Below, piece after piece: positions 34,080-42,929 of a stretch of 64,000 nucleotides of DNA; the first letter of the stretch is position 1, and the number at the start of each line of letters is the position of its first letter. The position numbers and the translations under genes were made by a program. Source of the stretch: Paenibacillus_E qinlingensis (GTDB taxonomy: Bacteria; Bacillota; Bacilli; Paenibacillales; NBRC-103111); NCBI RefSeq assembly GCF_028746185.1, contig NZ_JAQIVH010000055.1:558001-622000 (forward strand), written 5' to 3'. The notes under the pieces are model-generated. The model did no database searches, had not been told where the DNA came from, and saw nothing but the letters and a program-made list of their open reading frames with translations.

Positions 34080-34276
34080 AGCATACTCCCCTCCTTCTCC
34101 CTCCTAAACTATTATTCCGAATCTAGCAAAAAAATGACTACCTCCAAAAGTGTCTCCCAAATAATTCTAAGCGAATATGAGCTTGATATACTTTTTGGGT
34201 GGTGATCGGCGCTCTCATTGTTTATGATGAGACTAAGACATATAGCGACGATCTTACGAAGCCGGAGGATAAACAC

Positions 34277-35440
34277 ATGGGTGTAGGAACGACACGGAAA
34301 GCGATAGTCATTGGAGCGGGAATCGGTGGATTATGTACAGCACTATCACTTCAGCAGCAGGGATGGCAAGTGTCGGTTTTCGACAAGGCATCATCACTGA
34401 GGGAAGCCGGGGCTGGAATCGTGCTCGCAGCCAATGCCATGAAAGCACTCGATCTACTTGGCGTTGGGGAAACCGTCCGTACCGTAGGGGCACCTGTTGT
34501 TCAGGCTGACATTCGAAGCTGGGATGGCACATTAATTACAAGTCTTCCAGCTGCCAAACAAGCGGCACGATACGGAACGCAAAGTTACGTCATTCATAGA
34601 GCTGACTTGCAAGCTATTCTTGTGCAAGCAGTAACGGCAGCAACGCCTATCCAGACCAATAAACTATGGGTCGATGAGAAGCGGAGTGAGCGAGGAGTAC
34701 TCGCTGTGTTCAAAGACGGTACGCAAGAGGAAGCCGATGTCATTATTGGTGCCGACGGGTTTCACTCTGCCGTACGAGAACGACTTTTTGGTCTAAGCCC
34801 CGTCCGCTATTCGGGATATATGGCTTTAAGAGGCGTTTGTACGCAGGAGGAGGCCAGCAACGCAACTAGTGGCGGGGGCTTCGAGGCATTGGGACCAGGA
34901 AAACGTTTCGGTCTCTCACGTCTCGGCAACGGTCGTGTATTCTGGTTTGCCGCGATTAATTCACCTCAAGGAAAACTGCCACTGGTAGAAGATAGAAAGT
35001 CTGAGGTGCTACGTCATTTTTATGGTTGGTACAGTCCAATCGTGTCTGCTATTGAAGCAACGGAAGCATCAACCATACTGGCTCATGACATCGTTGACCG
35101 TCCCCCCTTGCCAAGGTGGAGTTCAGGCAGGATGACGCTTCTCGGCGATGCCGCACATCCGATGATGCCCAATTTGGGACAAGGAGGTGCGCAGGCGATT
35201 GAAGATGCCATCGTGCTGGCAAGGTGCCTCCGAAACCCTGATATTCCTATTGCACTTTCAGCATATGAGAAGGAGCGAATGGCTCGAGTAAACCGAATTG
35301 TGCGGATGTCTCGGTCGATGGGACGAATGGTACAACTCGAGAACCCGATTCTGATCTACTTACGCAATAAGCTGCTGTCTTCCGTGTCCGATACCCGTTA
35401 TATAAGACGTTTCGATCCAATCATTGGTTATGAGCTGTAG
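34277..35440 (+). CDS. FAD-dependent monooxygenase (UbiH/PHBH type)
   Basis: This 387-residue protein has the three flavoprotein hydroxylase motifs: GAGIGGLCTALSL for the FAD ADP part, the DG motif in VIIGADGFHSAVRERLFG, and the GD motif in MTLLGDAAHPMMPNLGQGGAQAIEDA. Such enzymes hydroxylate aromatic or polyketide substrates with NAD(P)H. ATG 34277 is chosen because GGAGG lies eight bases before it; the frame extends to 34199 without one. It stands alone, so the substrate is unknown. Confidence 0.9.
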   Translation: MGVGTTRKAIVIGAGIGGLCTALSLQQQGWQVSVFDKASSLREAGAGIVLAANAMKALDLLGVGETVRTVGAPVVQADIRSWDGTLITSLPAAKQAARYGTQSYVIHRADLQAILVQAVTAATPIQTNKLWVDEKRSERGVLAVFKDGTQEEADVIIGADGFHSAVRERLFGLSPVRYSGYMALRGVCTQEEASNATSGGGFEALGPGKRFGLSRLGNGRVFWFAAINSPQGKLPLVEDRKSEVLRHFYGWYSPIVSAIEATEASTILAHDIVDRPPLPRWSSGRMTLLGDAAHPMMPNLGQGGAQAIEDAIVLARCLRNPDIPIALSAYEKERMARVNRIVRMSRSMGRMVQLENPILIYLRNKLLSSVSDTRYIRRFDPIIGYEL

Positions 35441-35568
35441 GATGGATATAAACACCTTTTTTACTGAAAGATATTGCACATTGGCTGTCTTGTAACATAA
35501 ATTGGTTTAAGCGCATAGAAGTCAAAGCTGTAAGGCTGAAATGTTTTAAAACCAAAGGGTGAACATAG

Positions 35569-36639
35569 ATGGAGAATACGAAGTTAGATGACCTTAGAAA
35601 TCGAATTGATGAAATAAATGAGAATCTGCTGGAGCTGCTCTCCGAAAGAGCACGCATTACCCAAGAGATCGGGCAGGAGAAGGAAAAGCAGGGCGTGCCC
35701 AAATTCGATCCACTTCGCGAGAAGAAAATGCTAGACGCCTTGGTTGCTCGGAATACAGGCCCTTTCGACGACGATACAATTCGTCACCTTTTTAAACAAA
35801 TATTCCAAGCCTCGCTGACCTTACAACAAACGGTTCACAAAAAGCAACTGCTTGTTAGTCGTAAGCGGCAACAGGAAGATACCCTCATTCATCTTGGTCC
35901 TGCCACTATTGGCGGAGGCAAGCCGATCATGATTGCTGGGCCATGCTCCGTGGAAAGTATTGAGCAAGTTCGTACCGTTGCTGCCGCATTACAGAGCGCT
36001 GGCGTAACCGTGCTGCGCGGCGGTGCCTTCAAGCCTCGAACATCACCTTATGATTTTCAAGGCTTAGGTTTAGATGGCTTGAAGATCCTTAAAACTGTCG
36101 CCGATGAATTCGGACTCCAGACGATCAGCGAAATCGTGGATCCCGCACATATTGAAATCGCGGGTCAGTACATCGATGTGATCCAAATTGGCGCGAGAAA
36201 CATGCACAATTTTGAACTATTGAAAGCCGCTGGCGAAGTTCGTATTCCGATCCTGTTGAAGCGTGGCTTGTCTGCTACGCTCGATGAATTCCTACATGCT
36301 GCCGAGTACATCCTATCTCGCGGCAATACGCAGGTGATGTTAATTGAACGCGGCATCCGAACCTACGAGCGGGCGACGCGAAATACACTTGACATCTCAG
36401 CAGTTCCGATTCTGAAGCAGGAGAGCCACTTGCCGGTGCTGGTCGATGTGACCCATTCGACGGGACGCAAGGACATCTTCGCACCATGTGCCAAGGCTGC
36501 CTTGGCCGCTGGCGCGGATGGGATCATGGTCGAAGTCCATCCGAATCCGGCCACAGCTCTTTCAGATGCTCAGCAGCAGCTGACGATCGAGGAGTTCAAT
36601 CAATTTTATGCGACAATTCAGCAATCCGGATTGTTTTAA
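35569..36639 (+). CDS. aroA: Bifunctional chorismate mutase / DAHP synthase
   Basis: This 356-residue protein joins an N-terminal AroQ-type chorismate mutase (residues 1-85, LDDLRNRIDEINENLLELLSERARITQEIG) to a type I-beta DAHP synthase (from about residue 105: PIMIAGPCSVESIEQV, GGAFKPRTSPYDFQGLG, LLKRGLSATLDEFLHAAEYI, VDVTHSTGRKD). This is the Bacillus AroA(G) arrangement, in which the mutase domain gives feedback control by prephenate or chorismate at the entry of the shikimate pathway. It is monocistronic. The upstream 128 bases show no recognisable T-box. Confidence 0.96.
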   Translation: MENTKLDDLRNRIDEINENLLELLSERARITQEIGQEKEKQGVPKFDPLREKKMLDALVARNTGPFDDDTIRHLFKQIFQASLTLQQTVHKKQLLVSRKRQQEDTLIHLGPATIGGGKPIMIAGPCSVESIEQVRTVAAALQSAGVTVLRGGAFKPRTSPYDFQGLGLDGLKILKTVADEFGLQTISEIVDPAHIEIAGQYIDVIQIGARNMHNFELLKAAGEVRIPILLKRGLSATLDEFLHAAEYILSRGNTQVMLIERGIRTYERATRNTLDISAVPILKQESHLPVLVDVTHSTGRKDIFAPCAKAALAAGADGIMVEVHPNPATALSDAQQQLTIEEFNQFYATIQQSGLF

Positions 36640-36655
36640 CAATTCTCGTTTCCAC

Positions 36656-36697
36656 GCAAAAAAGCCCCCAACCCACATATAGTGGAATTGGAGGCTT
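36656..36697 (-). terminator. Convergent terminator between aroA and a membrane protein gene
   Basis: AAGCCCCCAA (36662-36671) pairs with TTGGAGGCTT (36688-36697). A T run follows on the minus strand; the plus strand has a weaker CTTCTT tail, so it may serve both genes. Confidence 0.85.
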
Positions 36698-36702
36698 CTT
36701 AT

Positions 36703-37212
36703 CTATACTGTTTTATCTACAAAGGAAATTTTATTGGTTTCAGCAAATTTCTTCAGTTTAGACGCCATCGCCGCGATATCAAAACGGTTCAACGTTTTGT
36801 TATATACCCAACGAGGAGACTTACCCGTAAGCTCGATGATAATTTGACCAGGCGCGTGGACAATCTCTTTAATATTTTCAGCACCGAGCACTAATTCTCT
36901 GGCTAGACCTCGCTTCGAGAGATTTGTTTTGGTGACTCGCAAATACGGTCTGCGTACGAAATAAATGAGTACACCAACAACCAAATAGCTAAGCGTTGTA
37001 TACCAGTACATTTTGTCCCCTTCGGTTTTCGTCAACGTAAACAACAAAAAGAGCGAGACAACGATGAAAAACGCAGCCAACATAATACTTCTTCCTTTAA
37101 ATACGACCGGACGATCCGGGTCCGTTGAAATAGGTGCCTTCCCTTGCTTGGTACGGGTCAGGTTTGCCTTTTTCGTATTTTTACTTACCATTCTTTCCCA
37201 CTTGCGTGACAT
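36703..37212 (-). CDS. Hypothetical two-helix membrane protein
   Basis: This 169-residue protein has a basic N-terminus (MSRKWERMVSKNTKKANLTRTKQG), two membrane helices (about 42-62 and 70-85 after the chosen start) and a cytoplasmic C-terminal domain whose strand pattern (LRVTKTNLSKRGLARELVLGAENIKEIV) suggests a PH-like fold. ATG 37212 is preferred for its typical family-like start; a TTG at 37242 behind GAGGAG would add ten residues. Function unknown. Confidence 0.7.
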   Translation of the reverse strand: MSRKWERMVSKNTKKANLTRTKQGKAPISTDPDRPVVFKGRSIMLAAFFIVVSLFLLFTLTKTEGDKMYWYTTLSYLVVGVLIYFVRRPYLRVTKTNLSKRGLARELVLGAENIKEIVHAPGQIIIELTGKSPRWVYNKTLNRFDIAAMASKLKKFAETNKISFVDKTV

Positions 37213-37305
37213 GCCTTTCACTCCCTGCGTAATAGTTGCCAAACTCTTCTCCTCATAATCCCATACTTATGACAGAATGTCGATATTTAGCTTGTCACAC
37301 ACGGC

Positions 37306-37329
37306 AAAAAGGAGCCCTTTAGGACTCCT
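37306..37329 (-). terminator. Terminator after the beta-helix protein gene
   Basis: AGGAGTCC and GGGCTCCT pair around TAAA on the minus strand, followed by TTTTTGCC, nine bases past the stop codon. Confidence 0.8.
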
Positions 37330-37337
37330 GCACTACC

Positions 37338-39137
37338 TTATTCGTTCACATTCGAGTTATACAGATTTCCTCCGCCTGTTCGCACATCATTCGCCGCCGT
37401 AGTTCCTGTTGCCGCACTCGTTGCATAAACCACGTATCCTGCTGAGCTATCCAAATTGACGGTATTATTGTTAAAAGAATTGTTCACACCTGTCGCATAG
37501 GCCGTACCATGCGTACGGACTTGGAAAGCATCGACGACATTCGCGTTACCATTCCGATATCCTTGATTGTAGCGGACAATGGTATTCACACCTTTTACGT
37601 CAACAAAGCTGTCAGCACTGTTTGCACCACTTATCCCCGTACCATTAAACGTGCAGTACTCGATAATCGTTCCACTCGCGCCTTCCTTCACATCAATATG
37701 CTCTGCTGTAATACCGCCATCGAAATTTGTATGACTAATCACGTTCCCTGTTACAACATGCTCATAGTTAGATCCGGAGTCGGAGCCAACATACGCTCCT
37801 TCCCCATACCCTGCTTGATACAAGCCTGTATTGTAAATAAGCGAATACGACAATGTATTGTAGGAACTGCCATCCCGGAAATGGATCCCCTCATCGCCAA
37901 CATTATGAACTTCCACATTGTTCAACAGATTGTTATTGCCGTTGTCGATGATTATTCCTTTCTGCGCATTCATGATTTCAATATCACGAATCTGCCAATA
38001 GTTACCCGTCAAGTGAATACCATAGGAGCCATCATTTACATTCACCCCTTTGAGCACAGCAGGATTAGCTGCATCACAACTTTTCAATATAATAGGGTTT
38101 GAAGCGGTTCCGTTTTTGTCCGAAAAGAATAAACCCTGCCCACCTGGGTCACCACTAGTCGAACGATCTCCTACATAAGTACCAGGAGCTAGTAGAATGA
38201 TGGTCCCTGCCGTCGCATTTTTCATGGCATTTTGAATGGCAGCGGTTGTTGTCAGTGCATTCGTACAACCGGTTGGCGGCGTTCCCGCAGACGTTGTTAC
38301 ATTGATGGTGCTACTTTGACCAGAAGCATTGCCGGCCGCATCCTTAGCTTTGATATAGTAGCTATACGAGGTAGACGCCGTTAATCCCGTATCACTCGTG
38401 GAAGTGCCTGTTACGGACTTAAGGAATGATCCGTTTCGGTATACATCATATCCCGTTACACCAACATTATCTGTCGATGCGCTCCAGTTGAGATTAATTT
38501 GGCTGCTGGAAGCTGCTGTGCCGTTAAACCCACTAGGTGCTGTCGGCGCTTGGGTATCCCCACTCGTGCCACCACCGCTAACGACAACAAGCTGCGGCTT
38601 ATTCGACGCATTCTCATTACTATTCAATGTTGTGTATTTACCTACACTTTCTTGAAGTGCAAATGAAACGACACCATCTCCCGCCGCTTGTGCAGTCACA
38701 TACGCTGTAACATCAATCTCGTTGTACGTTGTTGTTGTATTGATGGCAACACTACCTGCTGAGCTGTCTACCGTTGGTTTGGTATTCCAGGTAATCGCAG
38801 ATTGCGTCCAGCTGTCTGACGTCTGATAGGCCGATAAGACCGTATTCGAGGATGCGCTGCCATACATTCGGAGCTTCGCACTCGTTACACCCGATAGGCC
38901 AGATAGGCTGTACTTGAGATACGTGTACCTAGATGCACCTGGGTCATTCTTCACATACAACGAAGTGGCTGTTCCATAATTGTTTGTCGGGTTACCTTCA
39001 TGCACATAGGAATCATCTGATGGACTTAGTGTAGTTGTCGCTGCTCCTGCCACTGTTGGAATGGCTAGCAACATAACCGTGGACAGTATAGCCACAATTC
39101 CTTTCTTACTTTCCCATGCCTTGAAAAACTTTCTCAT
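37338..39137 (-). CDS. Secreted right-handed beta-helix protein with DNRLRE and Fn3 domains
   Basis: This 599-residue protein has a Sec signal peptide ending IPTVAGAATT, a DNRLRE (CBM96-like) domain at about 35-190 (DDSYVHEGNPTNNYGTATSL, TYLKYSLSGL), a fibronectin type III domain at about 197-283 (TAPSGFNGTAASSSQINLNW, DNVGVTGYDVYRNGS), and a parallel beta-helix from about 290 (GTIILLAPGTYVGDRST, repeated NNLLNNVEVHN-type rungs). It is probably an extracellular polysaccharide lyase or hydrolase with a carbohydrate-binding domain; the substrate is unknown. A cre-like site lies 25 bases upstream and an AraC gene precedes it. Confidence 0.85.
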   Translation of the reverse strand: MRKFFKAWESKKGIVAILSTVMLLAIPTVAGAATTTLSPSDDSYVHEGNPTNNYGTATSLYVKNDPGASRYTYLKYSLSGLSGVTSAKLRMYGSASSNTVLSAYQTSDSWTQSAITWNTKPTVDSSAGSVAINTTTTYNEIDVTAYVTAQAAGDGVVSFALQESVGKYTTLNSNENASNKPQLVVVSGGGTSGDTQAPTAPSGFNGTAASSSQINLNWSASTDNVGVTGYDVYRNGSFLKSVTGTSTSDTGLTASTSYSYYIKAKDAAGNASGQSSTINVTTSAGTPPTGCTNALTTTAAIQNAMKNATAGTIILLAPGTYVGDRSTSGDPGGQGLFFSDKNGTASNPIILKSCDAANPAVLKGVNVNDGSYGIHLTGNYWQIRDIEIMNAQKGIIIDNGNNNLLNNVEVHNVGDEGIHFRDGSSYNTLSYSLIYNTGLYQAGYGEGAYVGSDSGSNYEHVVTGNVISHTNFDGGITAEHIDVKEGASGTIIEYCTFNGTGISGANSADSFVDVKGVNTIVRYNQGYRNGNANVVDAFQVRTHGTAYATGVNNSFNNNTVNLDSSAGYVVYATSAATGTTAANDVRTGGGNLYNSNVNE

Positions 39138-39161
39138 TATTATTCCTCCTCAGACTCCATT

Positions 39162-39175
39162 GGATAGCGCTTACA
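39162..39175. promoter_or_regulatory. cre-like site upstream of the beta-helix protein gene
   Basis: GGATAGCGCTTACA (TGTAAGCGCTATCC on the minus strand) matches 13 of 14 positions of the cre consensus and shares the TGTAAGCGCT half of the ideal site. It lies 25-38 bases before the start codon, so CcpA should repress the gene on good sugars. Confidence 0.65.
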
Positions 39176-39249
39176 AATAGAATTATAAGAGATCATCGCA
39201 TCCACATGTTTCCCGCTATTGTTCAGAACTTGCACTGTGTTGCTGTCTT

Positions 39250-40095
39250 TTATACCTGCTTGCGATACGACTTCGGCGTCGTTCCAAGTACACTTTTGAA
39301 CACACGCGAAAAGTAAGAGCCATTCCGAAAGCCCACCTCCTGAGCGATGAAACTAGCTGATTTGGATGTGGTTTCAAGCAAGAGACATGCCTCCTTTAAT
39401 CTGCGAGATATAATAAATTCCGTTATCGTGCGCCCCGTTGACTGCCGAAAAATATGGGATAAATAAAAGGTAGAGAGGTGCAAATCCTCCGACATCCGTT
39501 GTAAATCAAATTTATCCTTGTAATGTTTTTCAATCCATTCTGTGATCTGCCCAGTTGTATGATTACTGCTCAGCTTTTGCTTATCCCTCTGCGCCTCACA
39601 AATTTCACTTTCATAAGGCTCAAGCTGCTGTAGCATGGACAATAAGCATAAGACAAATTCTTCTTGCTGTTTATGTGTCGTAACACGACTCAGTTTACCA
39701 TGTAAATGTTCATACATTTTGGCTAGATGCTGTTGCTGAGTGATCACATGATTCGCTAACGCCTGCTTCCAAAGCGTGTTAAACCAAGTGCGAATTCCGC
39801 TAAAGGCACGCAGCGCTGTATCCAGTCTGTAAGGATCAAACATGAGGATAGATCGAACGAAGGGACCTTGGATTTGAATGCGATGCAATTGAAACGGTTG
39901 GAAAATCAGAAGGCTGCCTGGCTCAATGGTGTACCAACGCTTGTTCACTTCTACACGCCCTACCCCTTCATACACATAGAGGAACTCCATGCAAGAATGA
40001 GCATGATAGATCTCCCAATTCGGCTTTCGACTTGATTTCTCATGATTAAGATGAAAGGGCTCTTTGGTGACATCAACACTTGTGCTCAGCTTCAA
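39250..40095 (-). CDS. AraC family transcriptional regulator
   Basis: This protein of about 281 residues has a cupin sensor domain (WEIYHAHSCMEFLYVYEGVGRVEV, EPGSLLIFQPFQLHRI) and an AraC DNA-binding domain (FDLQRMSEDLHLSTFYLSHIFRQSTGRTITEFI, then ASFIAQEVGFRNGSYFSRVFKSVLGTTPKSYRK). The start is uncertain: TTG 40095, just after a run of eight G, is favoured because a cre-like site would otherwise fall inside the coding part. The frame is open to TTG 40170. It precedes the beta-helix protein gene on the same strand and may control it. Confidence 0.85.
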   Translation of the reverse strand: MKLSTSVDVTKEPFHLNHEKSSRKPNWEIYHAHSCMEFLYVYEGVGRVEVNKRWYTIEPGSLLIFQPFQLHRIQIQGPFVRSILMFDPYRLDTALRAFSGIRTWFNTLWKQALANHVITQQQHLAKMYEHLHGKLSRVTTHKQQEEFVLCLLSMLQQLEPYESEICEAQRDKQKLSSNHTTGQITEWIEKHYKDKFDLQRMSEDLHLSTFYLSHIFRQSTGRTITEFIISRRLKEACLLLETTSKSASFIAQEVGFRNGSYFSRVFKSVLGTTPKSYRKQV

Positions 40096-40117
40096 CCGTC
40101 TACCCCCCCCGATTATT

Positions 40118-40131
40118 GGAAATCGTTTACA
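40118..40131. promoter_or_regulatory. cre-like site upstream of the AraC gene
   Basis: GGAAATCGTTTACA (TGTAAACGATTTCC on the minus strand) matches 13 of 14 positions of the cre consensus. It lies 23-36 bases before the favoured TTG start. Confidence 0.5.
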
Positions 40132-40227
40132 ATATGAGCGTGAGCACACTCTATCACATTCTCGTATCAAACAATTGTATAAATTCTAGGAATTCCTGTG
40201 TTTTGTTTAGATGCCATGCATGTACAA

Positions 40228-40238
40228 NNNNNNNNNNN
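40228..40238. other. Assembly gap (11 N)
   Basis: Eleven undetermined bases adjoin a run of 27 A at 40239-40265. The gap probably reflects a homopolymer or hairpin that stopped sequencing; its true length is unknown. Confidence 0.99.
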
Positions 40239-40310
40239 AAAAAAAAAAAAAAAAAAAAAAAAAAACAGATCCTGCTATTTTCTCTTAAGAGAAAATCTAC
40301 AAGATCTGTT
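40239..40310 (-). terminator. Terminator after tatA with an extreme T run
   Basis: AACAGATC (40264-40271) pairs with GATCTGTT (40303-40310), enclosing the palindrome ATTTTCTCTTAAGAGAAAAT. On the minus strand this is followed by up to 27 T beside the N gap. It closes the amine oxidase operon. Confidence 0.8.
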
Positions 40311-40324
40311 TATCCTAGCCTGGC

Positions 40325-40537
40325 TTATACGTTGACTTTTTCTACACGTTTGTCCGGAGCTTCCAAATGCTCAGGCGCTTCTTTCCCTTCGCCAACAAGT
40401 TCCCTAGCAGAATTTTTAAATTCATGCAGCGTACGACCTACAGCACGACCAAGTTCAGGCAGCTTAGACGGTCCAAACAAAACTAATACAACTACTAAAA
40501 TTAACATGAGTCCAGGCAATCCAATATTTTGCAGCAT
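40325..40537 (-). CDS. tatA: Twin-arginine translocase subunit TatA
   Basis: This 70-residue protein has the TatA/E plan: a short N-terminal membrane helix (GLPGLMLILVVVLVLFGPSKLPELG), the hinge FGP, an amphipathic helix (RAVGRTLHEFKNSARELV) and a charged tail. TatA polymerises to form the path for folded twin-arginine substrates. ATG 40537 is given; GTG 40543, five bases after GGAG, is equally possible. It is the third gene after a Tat-signal amine oxidase and a RidA-like protein, with tatC encoded divergently. This strongly suggests a dedicated exporter. Confidence 0.94.
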   Translation of the reverse strand: MLQNIGLPGLMLILVVVLVLFGPSKLPELGRAVGRTLHEFKNSARELVGEGKEAPEHLEAPDKRVEKVNV

Positions 40538-40558
40538 ACGCACATCATCTCCGTTTCA

Positions 40559-41122
40559 TTAGTCTTGGTTATGGCGCTTTGGATACACAGCTACAGCTTC
40601 AATTTCAATCAGCCAATCGGAGCTAACGAGGCTTGCAATACCAACCGTAGAACGTGCTGGCTTCACAGGATTTGCTTCAGTACCAAAAAATTGCGCATAA
40701 GCATCAAACCAACCTTGATAATCAAACTTGCCTTCTTTGGCTGCATCCGGCGTTACATAGACACGTAGATAGGCAACATCCGCAAGTGTGAGACCTTTAT
40801 CTTTTAATTGCGTTTCAATGGCTTTCAGAATGCCAATCCCCTGTGTTTTCGTATCCCCGTAACGCTCATATACGGTCTTACCTTCTTTATTAATAACGGG
40901 CGGCACCGTACCGCTTGTGAATAAATAGGAGGATCCCGCAGGAACCGACACACCAGCAGCAATGGAAGAAGTAGGATTACCATAAAATTCGACTTCGTTA
41001 ATCGGCTCAGCATTATATTTACTTGATTTCTCTGTCCCAGCCGCATAAGCACTTACGCAAATCAGGCATGAACCAACGGTAGCTGCTACGATCGTCTTCC
41101 ACTTTTTCGTGATCATCATCAT
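40559..41122 (-). CDS. Secreted RidA-like (YjgF/YER057c) protein
   Basis: This 187-residue protein begins with a Sec-type signal peptide (KKWKTIVAATVGSCLICVSAYAAG, cleavage expected after AYA) followed by a RidA domain: SYLFTSGTVPPVI, GDTKTQGIGILKAIETQLKDKGLTLADVAYLRVYVT, PARSTVGIASL and IEIEAVAVYP. RidA proteins hydrolyse reactive imines or enamines to ketones and ammonia; export is unusual. It lies 17 bases after the Tat-dependent amine oxidase, whose direct product is an imine, and 21 bases before tatA. Whether the catalytic Arg (PARST) is functional needs an assay. Confidence 0.88.
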   Translation of the reverse strand: MMMITKKWKTIVAATVGSCLICVSAYAAGTEKSSKYNAEPINEVEFYGNPTSSIAAGVSVPAGSSYLFTSGTVPPVINKEGKTVYERYGDTKTQGIGILKAIETQLKDKGLTLADVAYLRVYVTPDAAKEGKFDYQGWFDAYAQFFGTEANPVKPARSTVGIASLVSSDWLIEIEAVAVYPKRHNQD

Positions 41123-41139
41123 GATTCACTCCTTCTCCT

Positions 41140-42747
41140 CTACTCTTTCATTACTCGTTCATGAATTTCAGTAACAACTTTCCGCGCAGATTCAATAGCC
41201 CCCGCTTGCCAAGCAGTGATATAACTGATGTGCTCTCCTGCCAAATAAATACGACCATCGGGTTGGCATAAGGTTGGATAGTAGTTCTTACGATCGTCCG
41301 CCGTATAGGAGGCCCAGCCCCCTTGATTATATTTAATCTTCTTCCAATCTACAGAGAAAGATGCTTCAAACTCCTTGTGGTATTGCGGATGAATCTTCGC
41401 GCCTTGGCTTAATGCATATTCCTCTCGTGCTGCAAGTGACATACTACCAAGTTTATCTGCATTTCCACCGAACGAATAATAACCTAATAGAATTCCTTTT
41501 TTGGAAAAATAATCGTTCGGCGGGTAATAGATATTGGCAATATCCATATTCGTCAACGAGCTTCCACCATAAATCATCTCATCTTCTTCCCAGAAGCGAC
41601 GTTTGAATTGAAGGCCAATTTTGCCTGCTGCAGCATAACTAATCTTAGCAATGGCAGTTGACATTTCAGGAGAAAAGTCAGCTTTAATGTTCTTGAGAAC
41701 TGGAAGTGGGATGGTACAGATGCAGAAATCGCCAGACACCTCTTTATTTGCACCGCTAAGCAAGTCCTTATACAAAATTTTAACACCATCAGAAGACTGT
41801 TTAATCTCATGAACTTCCGCATTGAATTGAATTTTGTCGCCTACGCGTTTCTCGAACGCCTTCGCAATCATATCCATTCCACCTACTGGGTGGAACATCA
41901 TCATTTGCTGATCATAGCCATACTCACTGCTGAGAAATTGACCAAAACCAGAATTAATAATCGCTTTCAAGCTAAATGGATCCTTGCGAACACCTGCGTC
42001 AAATTTGCCGCCCGGCTCTTCCACATACCCAGCTCTGCTTGAACCTTTATAGAATAGATCCGCATTCAAATCCCCTTCGCTTTTCAAATACGCAACAAGC
42101 TTCGTTTTTTCTTCTGTTGTCAAAGGAAGATCTAGCGCTTTCTGATTAACAGCTTTAGCCAGCATTTCTGCCACATAACCACGCACATCGGCTTTTGCTT
42201 GCCGCTTAGGAATTTTCACTCCTGACAACTCGCCTACATTTTCATTATAGTAGTACCCGCTCTCATTCACATTGTTAAAGGGTTCTATAGCAACTCCGAA
42301 TTTACGGGCATAATCCAGCGTCACATGAAATTGGGGAATTCGCATTGGTCCTGCATTGAAGTACATGCCATTGTCGAATCGTGCCACCTGTTTTGTGCCA
42401 CCAATTTCTGTAACGGTCGTACCTCTGCGCACTGTCCATGCTCGTCCACCTGAACGCGCTCTCGCTTCTAGGATGGTGCACTGATATCCTGCATTTCCTA
42501 GCTCATAAGCTGCTGTCATCCCGGCAATCCCACCACCTAAGATGATAACTTTCTTTCCATTGCGGTTCGTTGATGTAAGATCCCTGCCCGACGGCGGTGT
42601 ATAATCTGCTGCTTTCATCGTTTCGGGGGAGAGTAGTCCTAAAGTACCCATCACACTGAATATTGCGGCTGACCCTCCTAGTTTGCCGACTGTTGTCAGA
42701 AATTGTCTACGTGTAATTTGATCTTCCTGGATCGGTGTCTTCTCCAT
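41140..42747 (-). CDS. Tat-exported FAD amine oxidase
   Basis: This 535-residue flavin monoamine oxidase family protein has a twin-arginine signal (TRRQFLTTVGKLGGSAAIFSVMG), an FAD-binding motif at about residue 66 (KVIILGGGIAGMTAAYELGNAGY, then LEARARSGGRAWT), and the C-terminal FAD site YLAGEHISYITAWQAGAIESA. It would oxidise amines or L-amino acids to imines, giving ammonia and hydrogen peroxide. The Tat signal means it folds and loads FAD in the cytoplasm before export. It heads an operon with a secreted RidA and TatA. A TnrA-like box lies 79 bases upstream. The substrate is unknown. Confidence 0.92.
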   Translation of the reverse strand: MEKTPIQEDQITRRQFLTTVGKLGGSAAIFSVMGTLGLLSPETMKAADYTPPSGRDLTSTNRNGKKVIILGGGIAGMTAAYELGNAGYQCTILEARARSGGRAWTVRRGTTVTEIGGTKQVARFDNGMYFNAGPMRIPQFHVTLDYARKFGVAIEPFNNVNESGYYYNENVGELSGVKIPKRQAKADVRGYVAEMLAKAVNQKALDLPLTTEEKTKLVAYLKSEGDLNADLFYKGSSRAGYVEEPGGKFDAGVRKDPFSLKAIINSGFGQFLSSEYGYDQQMMMFHPVGGMDMIAKAFEKRVGDKIQFNAEVHEIKQSSDGVKILYKDLLSGANKEVSGDFCICTIPLPVLKNIKADFSPEMSTAIAKISYAAAGKIGLQFKRRFWEEDEMIYGGSSLTNMDIANIYYPPNDYFSKKGILLGYYSFGGNADKLGSMSLAAREEYALSQGAKIHPQYHKEFEASFSVDWKKIKYNQGGWASYTADDRKNYYPTLCQPDGRIYLAGEHISYITAWQAGAIESARKVVTEIHERVMKE

Positions 42748-42825
42748 ACATCCATCTCCTCGTGTTTGAGTTTGGCTATCCGCTACTTAAACGTAACAGC
42801 GAGAAAAGGAATAGTCATTAATTTA

Positions 42826-42842
42826 TGTAAGGTAACATGACA
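42826..42842. promoter_or_regulatory. TnrA/GlnR-like box 1
   Basis: TGTAAGGTAACATGACA fits TGTNA, seven bases, TNACA, the TnrA/GlnR inverted-repeat pattern, at every fixed position. It is framed by TTTATGT and ACATAAA. It lies 79-95 bases before the amine oxidase start codon in the divergent promoter region. Confidence 0.55.
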
Positions 42843-42929
42843 TAAATTTTACTTATACTAAGATAACCAATGCCTATTTGATCGTTTTTCCAAAAAATGA
42901 TAGAGTTTCTTTTATTAGTGTCAGATTTA

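Noticed and set aside
40080..40562. 160-codon plus-strand ORF
   Set aside because: It runs across the N gap and the poly-A tract and overlaps tatA on the other strand; it encodes a lysine run.
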